Shown here piece by piece: positions 14,010-29,510 of a stretch of 64,000 nucleotides of DNA. Under the pieces are notes generated by a model, which searched no databases, was not told the DNA's origin, and worked only from the letters and a program-made list of their open reading frames with translations. Each line of letters starts with the position of its first letter. Position 1 is the stretch's first letter. The position numbers were made by a program, and so were the translations under genes. The stretch is from Crocodylus rhombifer (Eukaryota; Chordata; Crocodylia; Crocodylidae), in contig JAVSML010024345.1 in NCBI GenBank assembly GCA_038503035.1, positions 10,392-74,391 of the forward strand, given 5' to 3'.

Positions 14010-15096
14010 TAGGGATGTAAATGTTATTTAAAATAATATTCTTTTAGCCTTTTCTAATTACAGGCAGTCCTCGGACTTACAACACAATTGGTTCCTGAAA
14101 ACTGTGTCTTAAATTGAAATGTTGTAACTTGGAACCGATTTTCCCATAGGAAACAGTGTTATAAATGGGGGATTGGTTCCTGAACCAAGGCCCAATACCC
14201 TATTCTCACCAAAAATAACCCAGAATTTGTACTCAATCAATTATAGATGAGTAATATAGCTACATTAATGTATTTATATTGTAAATAGCAATCATATTGA
14301 TTTGGAAGGACTTCTTCGAGGTGACTTCAGTGGACTTTTTGAAAGGCTCTTGGTTGGACTTTTTGAAGGGTTCTTGGCTGGAGTCGTCTCAGGAGTCTTG
14401 ACTGCAGGTTTTTCTGGAGTATTGTCTGCTTTCTTAAAGAAAGGGTCCAAAGAAGTTTGAACAGATGTTGTCCAGGGAGATGGGTGATGCAGCAAACTTG
14501 CTCACTGGTGTAGCGTTGCATTGGACCAAGCATTGTAAAGTTGAAACTGACATCAGAAAGTTGAAACAGGGTGTCAATTTATACATGTTGTAAGTGTGAA
14601 ATGTTGTAACTCAAAACATTGTGAGTGGAGGACTGCCTGTATATTGGTTAAACGATTAACTGATAACAAAGCAGCTCAGGCACAGCTGTCGCTGGGAGCT
14701 GTTTCAGCTCCTGGAGCCCTTTGAATGGTGGGGGTGGGCAGGAGGGAAGCCCAGCCAGACAACACATTCCACGCACGGGAAGCCCTGTGCTGGGAGGGAG
14801 GGAGCACCTGTGAACCAGTAGCTAATTGTTTAATTGATGAGCCATTAGGCTGCTCCTGTTTTCCTCCTAGGCTATGAGTACCAGTCTCCCTCACCCCTTG
14901 CACTTGCTCCTTCTCCTGACTTCTCCCTTCTGCCTGCCCTCTGCCTTCTGATTCCTGCTGTGGCATCATGTGGCTTCCCTTTCCTGCCAGACTATGCTGG
15001 CCCAGAGCTAAAGGATAACCAGTAAACTAACTAGTTATCCCTGCGCTTATCAGTTAAATGCAGTTAAGATTAATCGTTTAACCTTTCACATCCCTA
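14010..15096. mobile_element. Non-autonomous hAT element with nested Tigger-like insertion
   Basis: The left end reads TAGGGATGTAAATGTTA and the right end TTAACCTTTCACATCCCTA. The flanks gcatcaac (14002-14009) and gcagcaac (15097-15104) match at 7 of 8. Arms rich in TTAAC/GTTAA words lie inside each end. A pogo-type element occupies 14061-14639. The rest (14640-15000) is GC-rich non-coding sequence. Confidence 0.8.
14061..14639. mobile_element. Tigger/pogo-like element nested in a hAT
   Basis: The ends are CAGGCAGTCCTCGGACTTAC and the inverted GGAGGACTGCCTG. Both sides are flanked by TA (14059-14060 and 14640-14641), the pogo/mariner target. A minus-strand frame 14495-14292 gives SVQTSLDPFFKK followed by a TP/SP/KS-rich tail. 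The QTSLDxFFKK segment resembles the C-terminus of Tigger-type transposases. If so, this is a deletion derivative keeping the 3' end of the transposase gene on the minus strand. Confidence 0.85.
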
Positions 15097-15469
15097 GCAG
15101 CAACCCTTTGAGCTATGTAAACTGCTCTGTAGTAGTGAAGTGGAGGGTGACAGGGAGGTGGAAGAGACTTCCAGGTCAAGGCCTGTGTGAGATGCAGAAG
15201 GCACATCAAAGATGGGCAGTATTTGTGAGGTGCATTGGAAGCTCATCAGAACTGGGTGGCAATAGCCATGTTCTGTCTCAATTCTTAATCAATGGGCCTC
15301 ACAAGACTGAGTGAAAATGGTATCTTATACCAGCTCACTTTTTTAAACTGATCAGCTCAAGACAGTAAAAGGTCAGAGGGAGGTTGAGTTACTAGGTGGA
15401 AAAAGTATAGCTAGTTGAAGGTGGTGGAGGAGAGTTGGATATTAGAAAGTATGTGTAAATGTACATTAG

Positions 15470-16511
15470 TGTCGCAGAGCATTTAGGTGCCCTGCTCCTT
15501 ATAGTAGAAAAACTGCTAGGGAGAGAGCCTAGCAGTGAGTGGGGAGCCCCAGCTGCAGGTTGCCAGGGCAACCGGTGGGAGTCAGCTGACCGGAGGGGCC
15601 AGGGCCTGGCTCCTATATAACTCCCAGGCTGGGGCCAGGCGGGCAGTTCTCTGCTGGCAGCCAAAGGGGAAGGGGCTCTGCCAGACTGTGCAAAGAGGAG
15701 AAGTCAGACTGCAGGTATAGCTCTGAGACTGGGAGAAGGATAGAGCACCCCGATGTGGCGGGACTAATGTGATAGCCGAGTGGCTTGAATTTATGTTGTA
15801 GCCTAGGGGCTTGAGCTTTTTGTTTACTGTTTACAACCGGTGGTTTGGGTGAGGCTATTAGGGGTTGGAGGAGGCTTCATAGGGGGCCCATGGTAGCGTG
15901 GGGACCCTGGCACCAGAGAGGGCACAGCATTTTGGGGTGCACAGATCCCAGCCCCAGAGAAGGGGTGGAGAGTCAGAGGCCAGGTAAGGCCGAGGCCGTC
16001 TGAGCCCTGTGAGGGTTCAAGACCCTGAGGAGGAGAGTTGGGGCCAGGCACAGCTACAGCCACCTGAGCCCACCTGAGTGCGAGGAGCCCCAGGGCAAAG
16101 GGGGCGGCGTGAGAAGCCCCAGAGAAGGGGTCAGCACGAGAAGCCCCAGGCAAAGGGGACAGCAATTGACGAGCGCCAGGGGGTGCAGTGAGAGAGCCAA
16201 GGGCTGCGGCTAAGACCGAAGAACGTCCGGTACATCAGCAAGGCTTGGAGCATGGTAAAGGGGCGGTTGGAGCCACGCATAGCCCATGAGGCTGGGGTGC
16301 ATCGAGACACCTGGTACAGAACGGGGCCAGGGTACAACAGAAAACCATGTCCAACAGAAAACCATGTCAAAGAGGACGAAAGGCAGCCTCCCTTTTATAC
16401 ATATGAGATCAAGACGTGGCAGGTGAGATTTGAGGGTGCTTTGAAGCAAACTTGGCAAGGTAAGGGGACGCTAGGGGGATCACGGCCACCCCTAGGACCC
16501 GCGCTGTCACA
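15470..16511 (+). mobile_element. Solo LTR with 5-bp target duplication
   Basis: The 1042-bp segment begins TGTCGCAGAGC and ends GCGCTGTCACA, imperfect inverted TG...CA ends typical of LTRs. Both sides are flanked by attag (15465-15469 and 16512-16516), a perfect 5-bp duplication. A TATATAA box at 15614-15620 on the + strand, with GC-rich sequence around it, suggests the promoter orientation and so sense insertion relative to KAT6B. No gag, pol or env sequence is present, as expected after LTR-LTR recombination. The family (Ty3-type or endogenous retrovirus) cannot be decided. The interior has three degenerate 27-29-bp units at 16082-16164 and a perfect tandem 17-bp duplication at 16335-16368. 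Confidence 0.8.
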
Positions 16512-16557
16512 ATTAGGCTGAGAAATCAAAGAATTAGTGTGGAGGAGAGGATGAAGG

Positions 16558-17251
16558 CAGGGCCAGATCTAGGAGGGGTGCAGTTGGACCCCCCCACTCT
16601 TGGATTCCTGTTCCACCCAAACTTTAAAACCAACTGCCTGGGAGGGCATTTCTAATCGAGCAGTGGTGAGGGAGTCAGTTGGCTTCATGGCTCATTACCA
16701 TCTCCTTGATTCCTGCTAATTTCTCTCCACTTCACATCTATCCTTTTTAATGAGCTTCATGTTCCACTATTCAAACTATCTTTTCTTTTGCAATTTTTTC
16801 TGTCTGTTAGCTGTTCCTTGTAATGTCTCTTTTCTGTTTCATAGCCTTGCAGACTGTCAGATGTAGAAATGATTGACAGTGAAATATTGGAGGCACTGTC
16901 AAGAAGATTAAGAAAACTAGATTTTCTTTTGTGAATCTGAATGAGACATACATTTAACTATAATGACTAGAGGACTAATGACATAATATCTTTTTGATTA
17001 TTTTGACTATTTTTGGCCTAGTTGGTTAGGTGTTGTTTTAAAACTTAATATATTATCTAGCAAATTAGTGTGCATTCCAGTTGTTATCTTTGTTTTTGCT
17101 TTAATCTTAAACTGAACACTGTAGTGCTAGTCCTGTAGCATATTAGTAAAATTTCTAGTTTCTCGTTAAACTGAGAAAAATGGGTGGTGTTATATGTGGA
17201 GATTTGCCACATCTTCTGCCACTCCCTTTTCAAATCCTACAGTTGTCCCTG
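16558..17251. mobile_element. Non-autonomous hAT-like element
   Basis: The left end is CAGGGCCAGATCTAGGA. The right end, inverted, is CAGGGACAACTGTAGGA. The flanks gatgaagg (16550-16557) and ggtgatgg (17252-17259) match at 6 of 8. Its right part recurs at 8518-8664, showing it is a dispersed family. There is no coding content. Confidence 0.6.
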
Positions 17252-17263
17252 GGTGATGGTAAC

Positions 17264-17611
17264 TTGGGGTGTGAGAAATGGGCCATATTTGATTCGTATT
17301 CAACCCAAATTGAGGACAGTGATTTGATTTGTTGATCTGGATCACTATCCCCAATTCGATTCGGGTGAATCCAAATCTGAAGATTCTAATCAGGAGACCC
17401 TTTATTTAATCCCTTCGGATCAAATCGGAGAGATTCAGAATGATTTGGAGATTCGGACATAAACACACCTTTAAATCTTTCTGAATCTCTCCAATTCGAT
17501 TTGAAGAGTTTAAAGGGTATCCTGATTTGATTCGGATTCAGAGATTTGGGCACTGAATCGGGCCATATCTCCGCTGAATTGAATCGGGTACTGAAGCTTC
17601 GCACAGCCCTA
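17264..17611. mobile_element. Short hAT MITE rich in GATTCGG motifs
   Basis: The right end, inverted, reads TAGGGCTGTGCGAAGC. The left end reads TTGGGGTGTGAGAAAT. The flanks atggtaac (17256-17263) and atggtagt (17612-17619) match at 6 of 8. The interior consists largely of alternating GATTCGGATT-type and complementary words, so it can fold back extensively. Confidence 0.65.
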
Positions 17612-17808
17612 ATGGTAGTGTAGGAACACTGAAGGGTAATAGAGAAACGAAATAAAGGTGGGAACATTTGAAAATGAATCTGGAGGGGATTAAGTACACA
17701 ATTTTAAATTGGAAGATTCATAGCAGCTAATAATAAGACGATTTGGAAACTGACTTCCATTATCTGTCCACTTATTGCTCCATGTCATGATGTGTGCATT
17801 GCCTAGCA

Positions 17809-18106
17809 CAGTGATTCTTAATCAGGTTACTGTGAGACCCTTTTAATGGTGTTGTGGGGTGCTGCATAATATTAGCACTAATGTGCACTGACCTACATAT
17901 GAATTGCAAGATATTTCAAATAGGAATTTATAATGTCAAAAAATACTGGCCTGTTGTGGTCTTTCTGAGTTCTTTGCTACAGAAGAATTGCTCTGTAGCA
18001 ATTTGTGTAGTCAAGGAATGAGAGAAAGCTAATAGCTGGCATTTTCCAAAGGGTGCCTTGAGTCTAACAAGGGGTGTCTCAAGTGTAATGAGATTGAGAA
18101 CCACGG
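17809..18106. mobile_element. hAT MITE with perfect 8-bp duplication
   Basis: The ends are CAGTGATTCTTAATC and the inverted CCGTGGTTCTCAATC. The flanking sequence gcctagca is identical on both sides (17801-17808 and 18107-18114). A second copy of the family lies at 45509-45832 in the same orientation. Confidence 0.88.
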
Positions 18107-19773
18107 GCCTAGCATAATAGAAAATTTCAAAATAGAAGATCAGAAAATATTAGCAACTTGACATTAAAATCTAATTTGGCAGCATATGCAGGATGATAGT
18201 TATTGCTGTCATTTACATAATGGTAATTGTTTTCGTGGTTCTTGAGATAAAAGAATTAAATGATTTGTCATATCTAGTTGATATAAACAAGCATTTTCTA
18301 TCAACCAGATATATCAACTCTCAAAGTCAGAGTTGAGGAAAATACAGCAACTAGGTTAAAAGATTTGTCCTTAATTTGACTATAAAATGTCGTATCGGAC
18401 CCAGAATTCAATGGAACACTAAACCAGGGTGAATAAGAGTAAGGCTTTCGTAAAGTAACTCGCAACCTGTAAATGTTTAAATTCACTGTTAGAATAATTT
18501 TAATTAAAAATAAGCAGTAATGTCTGCTGTTGATAGTCCCAAGGAAGTCAGTGAAATGACTGAACTGGGAAAGTTAGTAGCTCAGTACATGGAACCAGAA
18601 TTTGAAGCGATAAACTTGTTTTTGTACACAGTCAAGGTGGGAGAGATTGAGGTGTACTAGTTCTAAAATATTTATTACTAGAAATAATCAGTTCAGTTAG
18701 TTAATTTTAGACAATACTTCCTTTGTTTAACATCAATTTTAAATGTAAAATAAGTTATGAACTCTGTACTTGTATCTGGCATGGTTAACCTGATTTTCTA
18801 GTCTTTAATTGGCTGAATTCTAGAAGTTAATTTCAATTTCCATCAACAGTAACTTGAAATTAATCACAAGTGAAAGAGTTAATCATATAGTAAATAAGGA
18901 ATATAGCATTCACCGTAATAGCAGCACAAAATTAAATTACAAATCAGAATAAATATACGTCAAGCTGCGTAGTTGCTTGAATGTGTTTGTAGTGTATTCT
19001 GTTAGTTATAAAGAAATGTCACAGTAGGGGCAAAAGCTATAGCTAGTTGAAGGTCAGTGTTGTTGTCAGTTGTTTCTGTCCATTGAAATCAACTTTTCTT
19101 TAGGAAGATAACTAAGATAGCAATATAAAATGAGGTTAAGATGCATAATTTAAATCAAGATTCTTTGCTTGTTGAATTGAAAAAAGTTCTTACACAGGGT
19201 GAATGGATTATGTTTGGGTATCTGTACTGAAGTATGCTGGTGATTAGTTTTTGATAACATTCTAGCCTGTTAATGTATCTGGTATGATTTGTGGAATATG
19301 AGAACGTGTGTGTTGTACTGGTGACTAATATCAAGCCCGTCTAGAAGCCCTTTCTTCTGATGAGCAGATTTTTATGAAGCACCTGTTAGGCTTTATTGGA
19401 AGGAACAATTTGGCATAGAACTAAAATATTCTTTTAAACAATGGATTTGCCAATGCCAGGAATTTATAAAAATGACTTTGTAATTGCATAATTCATATTT
19501 TCATTGTTGCACCTGTTTTTTCAGTTGTTATAGGTTGTTAAACATGGAGTCTACTAATGCTTGTTAATGTAAGTGTGTTATTAAGTACAAACTAATAGCA
19601 TTTTTTGCTCTCTAAACTCCAAAATAGTTGACAGCTGGTGGGATTTTCATGCTCATCAGCCCATAGAAATGATTTTACATTTTCACAAAAATTTTAGCTG
19701 CATTTGCCTTGAGATGCAACATAGTCTCCTAGCATATTTCCCCAGTTGTCTCCAGACACTTTATAATGATTTA
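18107..19773. other. Intron 4, apparently unique AT-rich sequence
   Basis: No exon, RNA gene or delimited repeat was recognised. Confidence 0.5.
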
Positions 19774-19940
19774 TTTACCATATTTACCATAATGTAAGAT
19801 GACTCTGAATTTGAGATGACCTCTGAACAATTAGATTCTAGACACAGAAAATTTTATAACATGTTTCCATGGTGAGGAGCTCCTCACCCCCTATTTTATA
19901 TGTGGGGGTCCTCGTCTTAGATTCAGGTGAACATGGTAAA
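19774..19940. mobile_element. Palindromic MITE
   Basis: The left arm TTTACCATATTTACCATAAT and the inverted right arm TTTACCATGTTCACCTGAAT are clearly related, and the similarity continues through TAAGATGA/TAAGACGA. The whole 167-bp unit is nearly a hairpin. No convincing target duplication was found, so the superfamily is undetermined. Confidence 0.6.
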
Positions 19941-21250
19941 CATCTTTTTAGTTTTAAATGCACGCGCAAGTATCTATTAAATAATGTGAAATATATTATT
20001 AAATGCCTTTCTGCTCTTAATTAAATATAAATTCATAATGAACTTTCTTCTCTAGCACCTAAAAGTATGTCTGGATTTTTTAGCTTCATTATTCGTGGCT
20101 TTTAGTTCTAGGGTATCAAGGAATGTTGAAATCATGCCTCAATTAGCCATGACAACGTTAAACTGCTTCTTCGGGATCATTTAAATGATGGCATTTGCTT
20201 GGATATATAATAGCATGCATTCTTTTGGAGATATCTGCAATATGGGTTGCCAGGGGAGCTGGGTAGTTTTCATCAAGGCTAAAAACAGAGCTTTATATCA
20301 GTTTATATCAGAGCCGACTGTACTGGGCTTTAAGTGGCATAAAAACAGTCTTGTGTAGCATGAATGAAGATTAATTTGAATTAGCCGCGTGTGCGTGTGC
20401 ATGTGCATGTTGGGGAGAGTGTTATCTTTGTTCTTTACAGGTACTTAGGGTGGAAAAATAGCTTTGTATCTCTGGAGGATCCTAGAATTAAAAAAAGGCT
20501 TTATCCAGGGGAAATCCAGTAGTCTTTTTAGCCCCAGCTTTATCCATCAGTATTGAGAGGGGTCCATTTTATAGGAGTTGGGAGTCAAGAGTTACTTCTT
20601 TTCATTTTTGAGCCAAAAGTGTGTGTGCGTGTGTGTGCGTGATGTATAAATATTTTACATTATTTATTTTCTATCATTACTGCTGTAAAGTGTCTATATT
20701 GTAAGGCCATTAAAGTAAGCAATAAAAAGACTAAAATGAAATGAATGTATTTATATAATTCACTATTAGGTTGCCATTGTGAATGCTTAGACAAATATTG
20801 TAACTTCTGAAATTTTTAGTTTTATTAATACTATCATATTAAACTCTTTCACCAGTTATGAAACTCTTTTATCAGTTACTGTGGCTGTAACTCAAGAGAA
20901 CAAATTCAAGTGTAATACAAGCTTTTTTCCCAGAGTCTGTGGTGGTTTAATATGCTCTGGAAATGGTTTGATTAAGACATCAATTCAGTTTTAGGTGCTA
21001 TATACTTTTTCACATCCTGCGATTACAGTAAATGCAAACTTGCCAGTTCTTCCTACACTGATATATTTTAAGGATCAATTTCATTTTTTCCAGAGAAGGT
21101 TAAAATAAACTGAATAATATAATACAACGTTTTGAAACCAGTTGATACTGGTTGGGTTCTACTTCTGGTAACTGGTGTTCTGCAGTGGCTGCAGCATAGG
21201 CACAGGAACTCTGTTAACCCTCAAGACTTGGCAACTGTTTTGTTTTTCAG
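19941..21250. other. Intron 4, last part
   Basis: GT-rich microsatellite-like tracts occur at about 20387-20410 and 20620-20641. Otherwise it is AT-rich sequence leading to the exon 5 acceptor. Confidence 0.5.
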
Positions 21251-21366
21251 GGCACCCATCATGTTTGAAATTCTGTCCTGAGTTAACAACAAATGTAAAG
21301 GCCTTAAGATGGCAGTGTATTGAATGCAAGACATGCAGTGCATGTAGAATCCAAGGCAAAAATGCA
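21251..21366 (+). CDS. KAT6B: KAT6B exon 5: PHD finger 1 to PHD finger 2
   Basis: The acceptor is tgtttttcag and the donor gtaagt at 21367. The first two bases complete the Gly codon begun in exon 4. The product reads [11 protein letters not shown], then [20 protein letters not shown] and KNA. HPSC supplies the His and Cys ligands of PHD finger 1, CIEC closes it, and CKTCSAC opens PHD finger 2. The exon is 116 bases and ends on a codon boundary. The match to vertebrate KAT6B is almost complete. It is separated from exon 6 by an intron of only 229 bases. Confidence 0.97.
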
Positions 21367-21595
21367 GTAAGTACTTTAATATCCCAACATCCTGAGTTCT
21401 GTTCATATTCACCCTGAAAATGTTTGCCTATCGCATTAGCTGTACCATTTGAAACTATTAATACTTTGTTCTGAAGGGTAAAAATATATATAGTTACAGG
21501 AAGTGTGCCTTTTTTTCAAGATAAAATGCAAAATATCAATGTAGTCTCTAGTAAGATTGTATTAAGAGTTTTTTTCATTCTCTCCCTAATTTTAG

Positions 21596-24146
<2,551 letters not shown>

Positions 24147-27100
24147 CAGATATGTGGTGTGGAAAATGTCCCAATGCCTTATTTTTTCATGGGAAGTTTT
24201 CCATTTATAAAAATTCATTGTTTCATAAAATTCATTTGTGACAATGAATGGATGCCAATATAATATTAGGCCATCTTGGCAGTTTCAAAGTTGCAAATAA
24301 TGTTTTTCAGATGATTGTCCCTAGGAAGTGTGAGAGAAAGTAAACAGGAGGGTAAATACACTCACATAATAATCCAAACCAAAAATCAGCAAACACACAG
24401 AGCAGTGTCTCATTTCGTTTCTTGAGTTGGGAAGTTGGAAGTGTTTGAATAAGATCAGTTAGTGCTTTTGGTTTGAAGTAATCATAAGACTACCTAATCA
24501 GAAAAAAAACTAGTGTGTGGCATCATTATAATGAAGTTCAAGCCACTGAAGGAAGGAAGAAAATTGGTAGATGTAAATATTGCAGGCAGGAGTATGGTAA
24601 GAACGCAACAAGAATGAAGAAATGTTTAACAACATGTAAAAACTGTCCTGAAAGAGTACAAGCTGTATACAGAAAGCTAATACAACAAAGTGGTGGAACG
24701 TCATCTGAGAAAAATCTACTTCAGGAATCCCATGTAAGTAAACAAATTAATGTGTTAAACAAACAAAGTGTAGGCTAGCATCTGTATTGTTTTAAAAAAT
24801 TATAAGTTGTTAATGCAACTCTAGACTATTCTTTAATTTTTTATTTAAAATATTTGTATCCTGCTTTTCTGCTTGCACTCAAAGTGGCTTAGGTTTAACA
24901 ATAATTTTTTTAAAAATTACATAATAGATAAATAGTTAACTATTTCAGTGCAGCAGAGTGCATTGCTACATAGTCCTCTGGCCAATAGCTGTACAGTCCC
25001 AGGGCAACTGAGCAGCAAGTTGAAGAGCAGAGTGTTCTTTCTGGCAGGGAGGGGGGAAGCAAGCTCCCTGCCACTTCTCCTTCTCCTTCCGATGGATGAG
25101 GCCAGACTAGAAAAGGCTAAAAAAATCTTTTCCCCTTTTGTTGCAGGAACTTAGTAGCTCAAGTGAAATAGCAGATTTGCAAAAAATGGAAAATGAAAAT
25201 GTTGAGCTGCCAGGGCTGGGGGAAGAAGCAGGAGCCTCACTTTCAAGATCATTGTCACCAGATATGCTATCTACCATGAGTAGCTGTTCAAGACAGTCAA
25301 GCTTTTTATCAAACTTTGTGGACAACATGTGAAAAGAAGATCAAGAAAAATCAGATAAGACATTAGCTCAAGCTATATTTGCAAGTGGTACACCTCTTTC
25401 CAAAACTGAAAACCAATACTGGAAGGAACTTTACAAACTAGTTCACCCATCATATAAGTTACTATCACGTTATCGCTTATCACTTTCTCTCTTAGATAGA
25501 GAGTATGACAGAGTTCAGACAATGGTTATTCGAAGGATTGATCAAGCAGAATCACTGACTCTGATGTCAGTTGGACGGACTGATATACAAGGAAATCCTT
25601 TATTGAACATTATGTTCGCAGCACCTGAACCAATATTTCTGAAAGCAATTGTTACCAAATCTTCTTGTCATACAGGTGAATGCATAGCCAAATTACTGAG
25701 TGAAGAGATTGAAAGTGCAGGTCTCTCCAGGGTACAAGCCCTTGTAACTGATAATGCAAGTAACATGAAAGCTGCATGGCAAATATTAAAGCCAAAATAT
25801 CTTCATTTAATAGTATTTTGCTGTCTTGCTCGTGGATTGAATTTTCTGGCAAAGGACATAGTAAGTGTGAATACAATGAAGACAATACTGGCAAACTGCA
25901 ACGTGATTGTGAAGGTATTGAACAATCATCATGTTGCTAATCAGACTTTGAAGCAATTACAGAAAGAGAAGCAGGGGAAGAAAAGTGCACTTTTATTGCC
26001 AGGAGAAACTAGATAGGGCTTAGCTACAAAGCGTTTGCTGCTCACAAAGAGCTGTTTGCAGTGTGCTTCAACAGATGACACAATATCCTAGATTATTCCC
26101 ACGAACATTCAGAAGCAGATTCTTGACAACAGTGTGTTCTGGGTTCAAGTTCAAGGTCGCTATCAAGAAACTTGAAGGAAATACACCACGCCTTGCAAAT
26201 ATTCCAGAGATATTCAGACAACTAAATGAAAATCTAATTGAGCTTTTGCCTTCTTCACCTCTATCCAAAAAAGTAGTAGTAAAACAAATGTTTATTAAGA
26301 GATCTGAGTTTTGCTCTCATCCAGTTCATCTGGCAGCAAACCTTTTGGATCTTGAATACAGAGGATAACATTTATCAGAAGATGAATTATTTACTGCTCG
26401 CAATACAATTATGGTAATAGCTAAGAATGTCCCCAACATCGATGAAATAGCTGTGGTGACAGACACTGCCGAGTACTGTGCAAAAGAAAAACTTTGGAGC
26501 AAATACATCATTTGGAGGGCAGCAGAGAATGTTTCCTCTCGTGGTAGAAGGGATACTGTAACACCCGACTGTTGTCCAGGATTGCTCTAAGCATCCTAAG
26601 CACTCCACCAACAGCATCTTCCTGTGAATGGAACTGGAAGGCTTTCAGCTCATTCAAGACAAAAAAGGGGATAGACTAACAAATGAACACACTGCTAAGC
26701 TTGTTTCTGTTTCTCAGAATCTCTTGTTTCAGGAGAATCAGTCAGAAGCACAGTTAGTGGAGGTGTAATATGATGATAAGTTGCCCTTGCCCATAGACTC
26801 ATTGGTAAAACCATCCTTTAACGAAAAAGAATGTGATTCAGGTAGTTCTGAATCAGATTTTCTTCAATTTGATTCTGAAATGAAACTAATTAAGTAGTGC
26901 AAGTGACTCTACAGATAGTGATAGTGAAACAGGAGATGCTGCAATGACCTCAGTGGAAGAGAGTTAAACTCTATTGAAGTAGATGAGTGGACCCTCAACC
27001 ATGGCATATCATGCACAGCTCTTTGGGTGTGCTAAAATTAGTGTGTCCACAGTTTTCAATGCCTTTGTTTTTTCTTAAATTTAAACAAACAATGTAAGGG

Positions 27101-27414
27101 AAGTACATGCTATTGTGTATTATCTTTCCATTTTTACAAGTATTCCAATAAAAATAATTTATTTCTACATAAAGGTTTGAATTTGTTTGGATATAACATT
27201 TAAACCACGTTAAGTGTGCTATATTTAATTTTTTCCTAATTAAATATTTCAGTTCAAATACTTGTGGGTATTGAGACATAAAATTAACCTGGGGTACTTT
27301 TTTAGTTTTGTTTACTAAATATAAGTAAAATAAACATGCTAAATCAGATCACATTCTTTTTAGGGCATTGGAAAATTTTCCAATTCAGAATATTCCACAA
27401 AACCCACATCTCTA
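24147..27414 (+). mobile_element. hAT transposon carrying a (dead) transposase gene
   Basis: The 3268-bp element starts CAGATATGTGGTGTGGAAAA, and its inverted right end reads TAGAGATGTGGGTTTTGTGG. A further shared block TGGAAAATxTxCCAATGCC lies inside each end. The flanks tgtatagg (24139-24146) and tgtgtagg (27415-27422) match at 7 of 8. It contains a two-exon transposase pseudogene on the + strand. This is the only element in the window that keeps transposase coding across its length, and it sits in the same orientation as KAT6B. Confidence 0.88.
24515..26700 (+). pseudogene. hAT transposase pseudogene, two exons
   Basis: Exon 1 (24515-24733) encodes a BED-type zinc finger region (WHHYNEV, RCKYCRQEY, CLTTCKNC) and ends at a gtaagt donor. 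Exon 2 begins at 25147 after tttgttgcag, in phase 0. Exon 2 encodes the DUF659-like transposase core (YWKELYKLVHPSYKL, LVTDNASNMKAAW). A C-terminal hATC dimerisation segment lies at about 26589-26700 (LSILSTPPTA, then WNWKAFSS). Damage includes an in-frame TGA at 25330-25332, a TAG at 26014-26016 where the family has Trp after ETR, and a frameshift before 26063. In the usual CxxH motif the His position reads Arg (FCCLARGLN). The gene is therefore inactive. Confidence 0.88.
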
Positions 27415-29287
<1,873 letters not shown>

Positions 29288-29510
29288 GGGTAGATTTGCA
29301 CCTTTATATACTAACTGAATTAGAGATGTACAGCAGAGGTCTTACTTCATCAGGTGGTGTGAAGAGGGTCCTTCTCCAGAATCTGATGAAGTAAGCCCTC
29401 TGCTTATGGAAGCTTATACTATACATCTCTGATTTCTTTAGTCTATCAAGATGCAAATCTCTTCTCCCTTTTGCCTGACTCCAGACTAATGCAGCTAACT
29501 AGCTCTCTTT
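29288..29510. mobile_element. Head-to-head pair of Penelope-like element tails
   Basis: Bases 29288-29353 (gtagatttgcacc, tagagatgtacagc, cttacttcatcag) are the inverted counterpart of about 29382-29468 (ctgatgaagtaagc, tacatctctgatttcttt, gatgcaaatct). The 29382-29510 orientation matches the 3' tail of Penelope-like elements, as also seen inverted at 47780-47900. It therefore looks like two tails of one family inserted or duplicated in opposite orientation. Confidence 0.6.
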
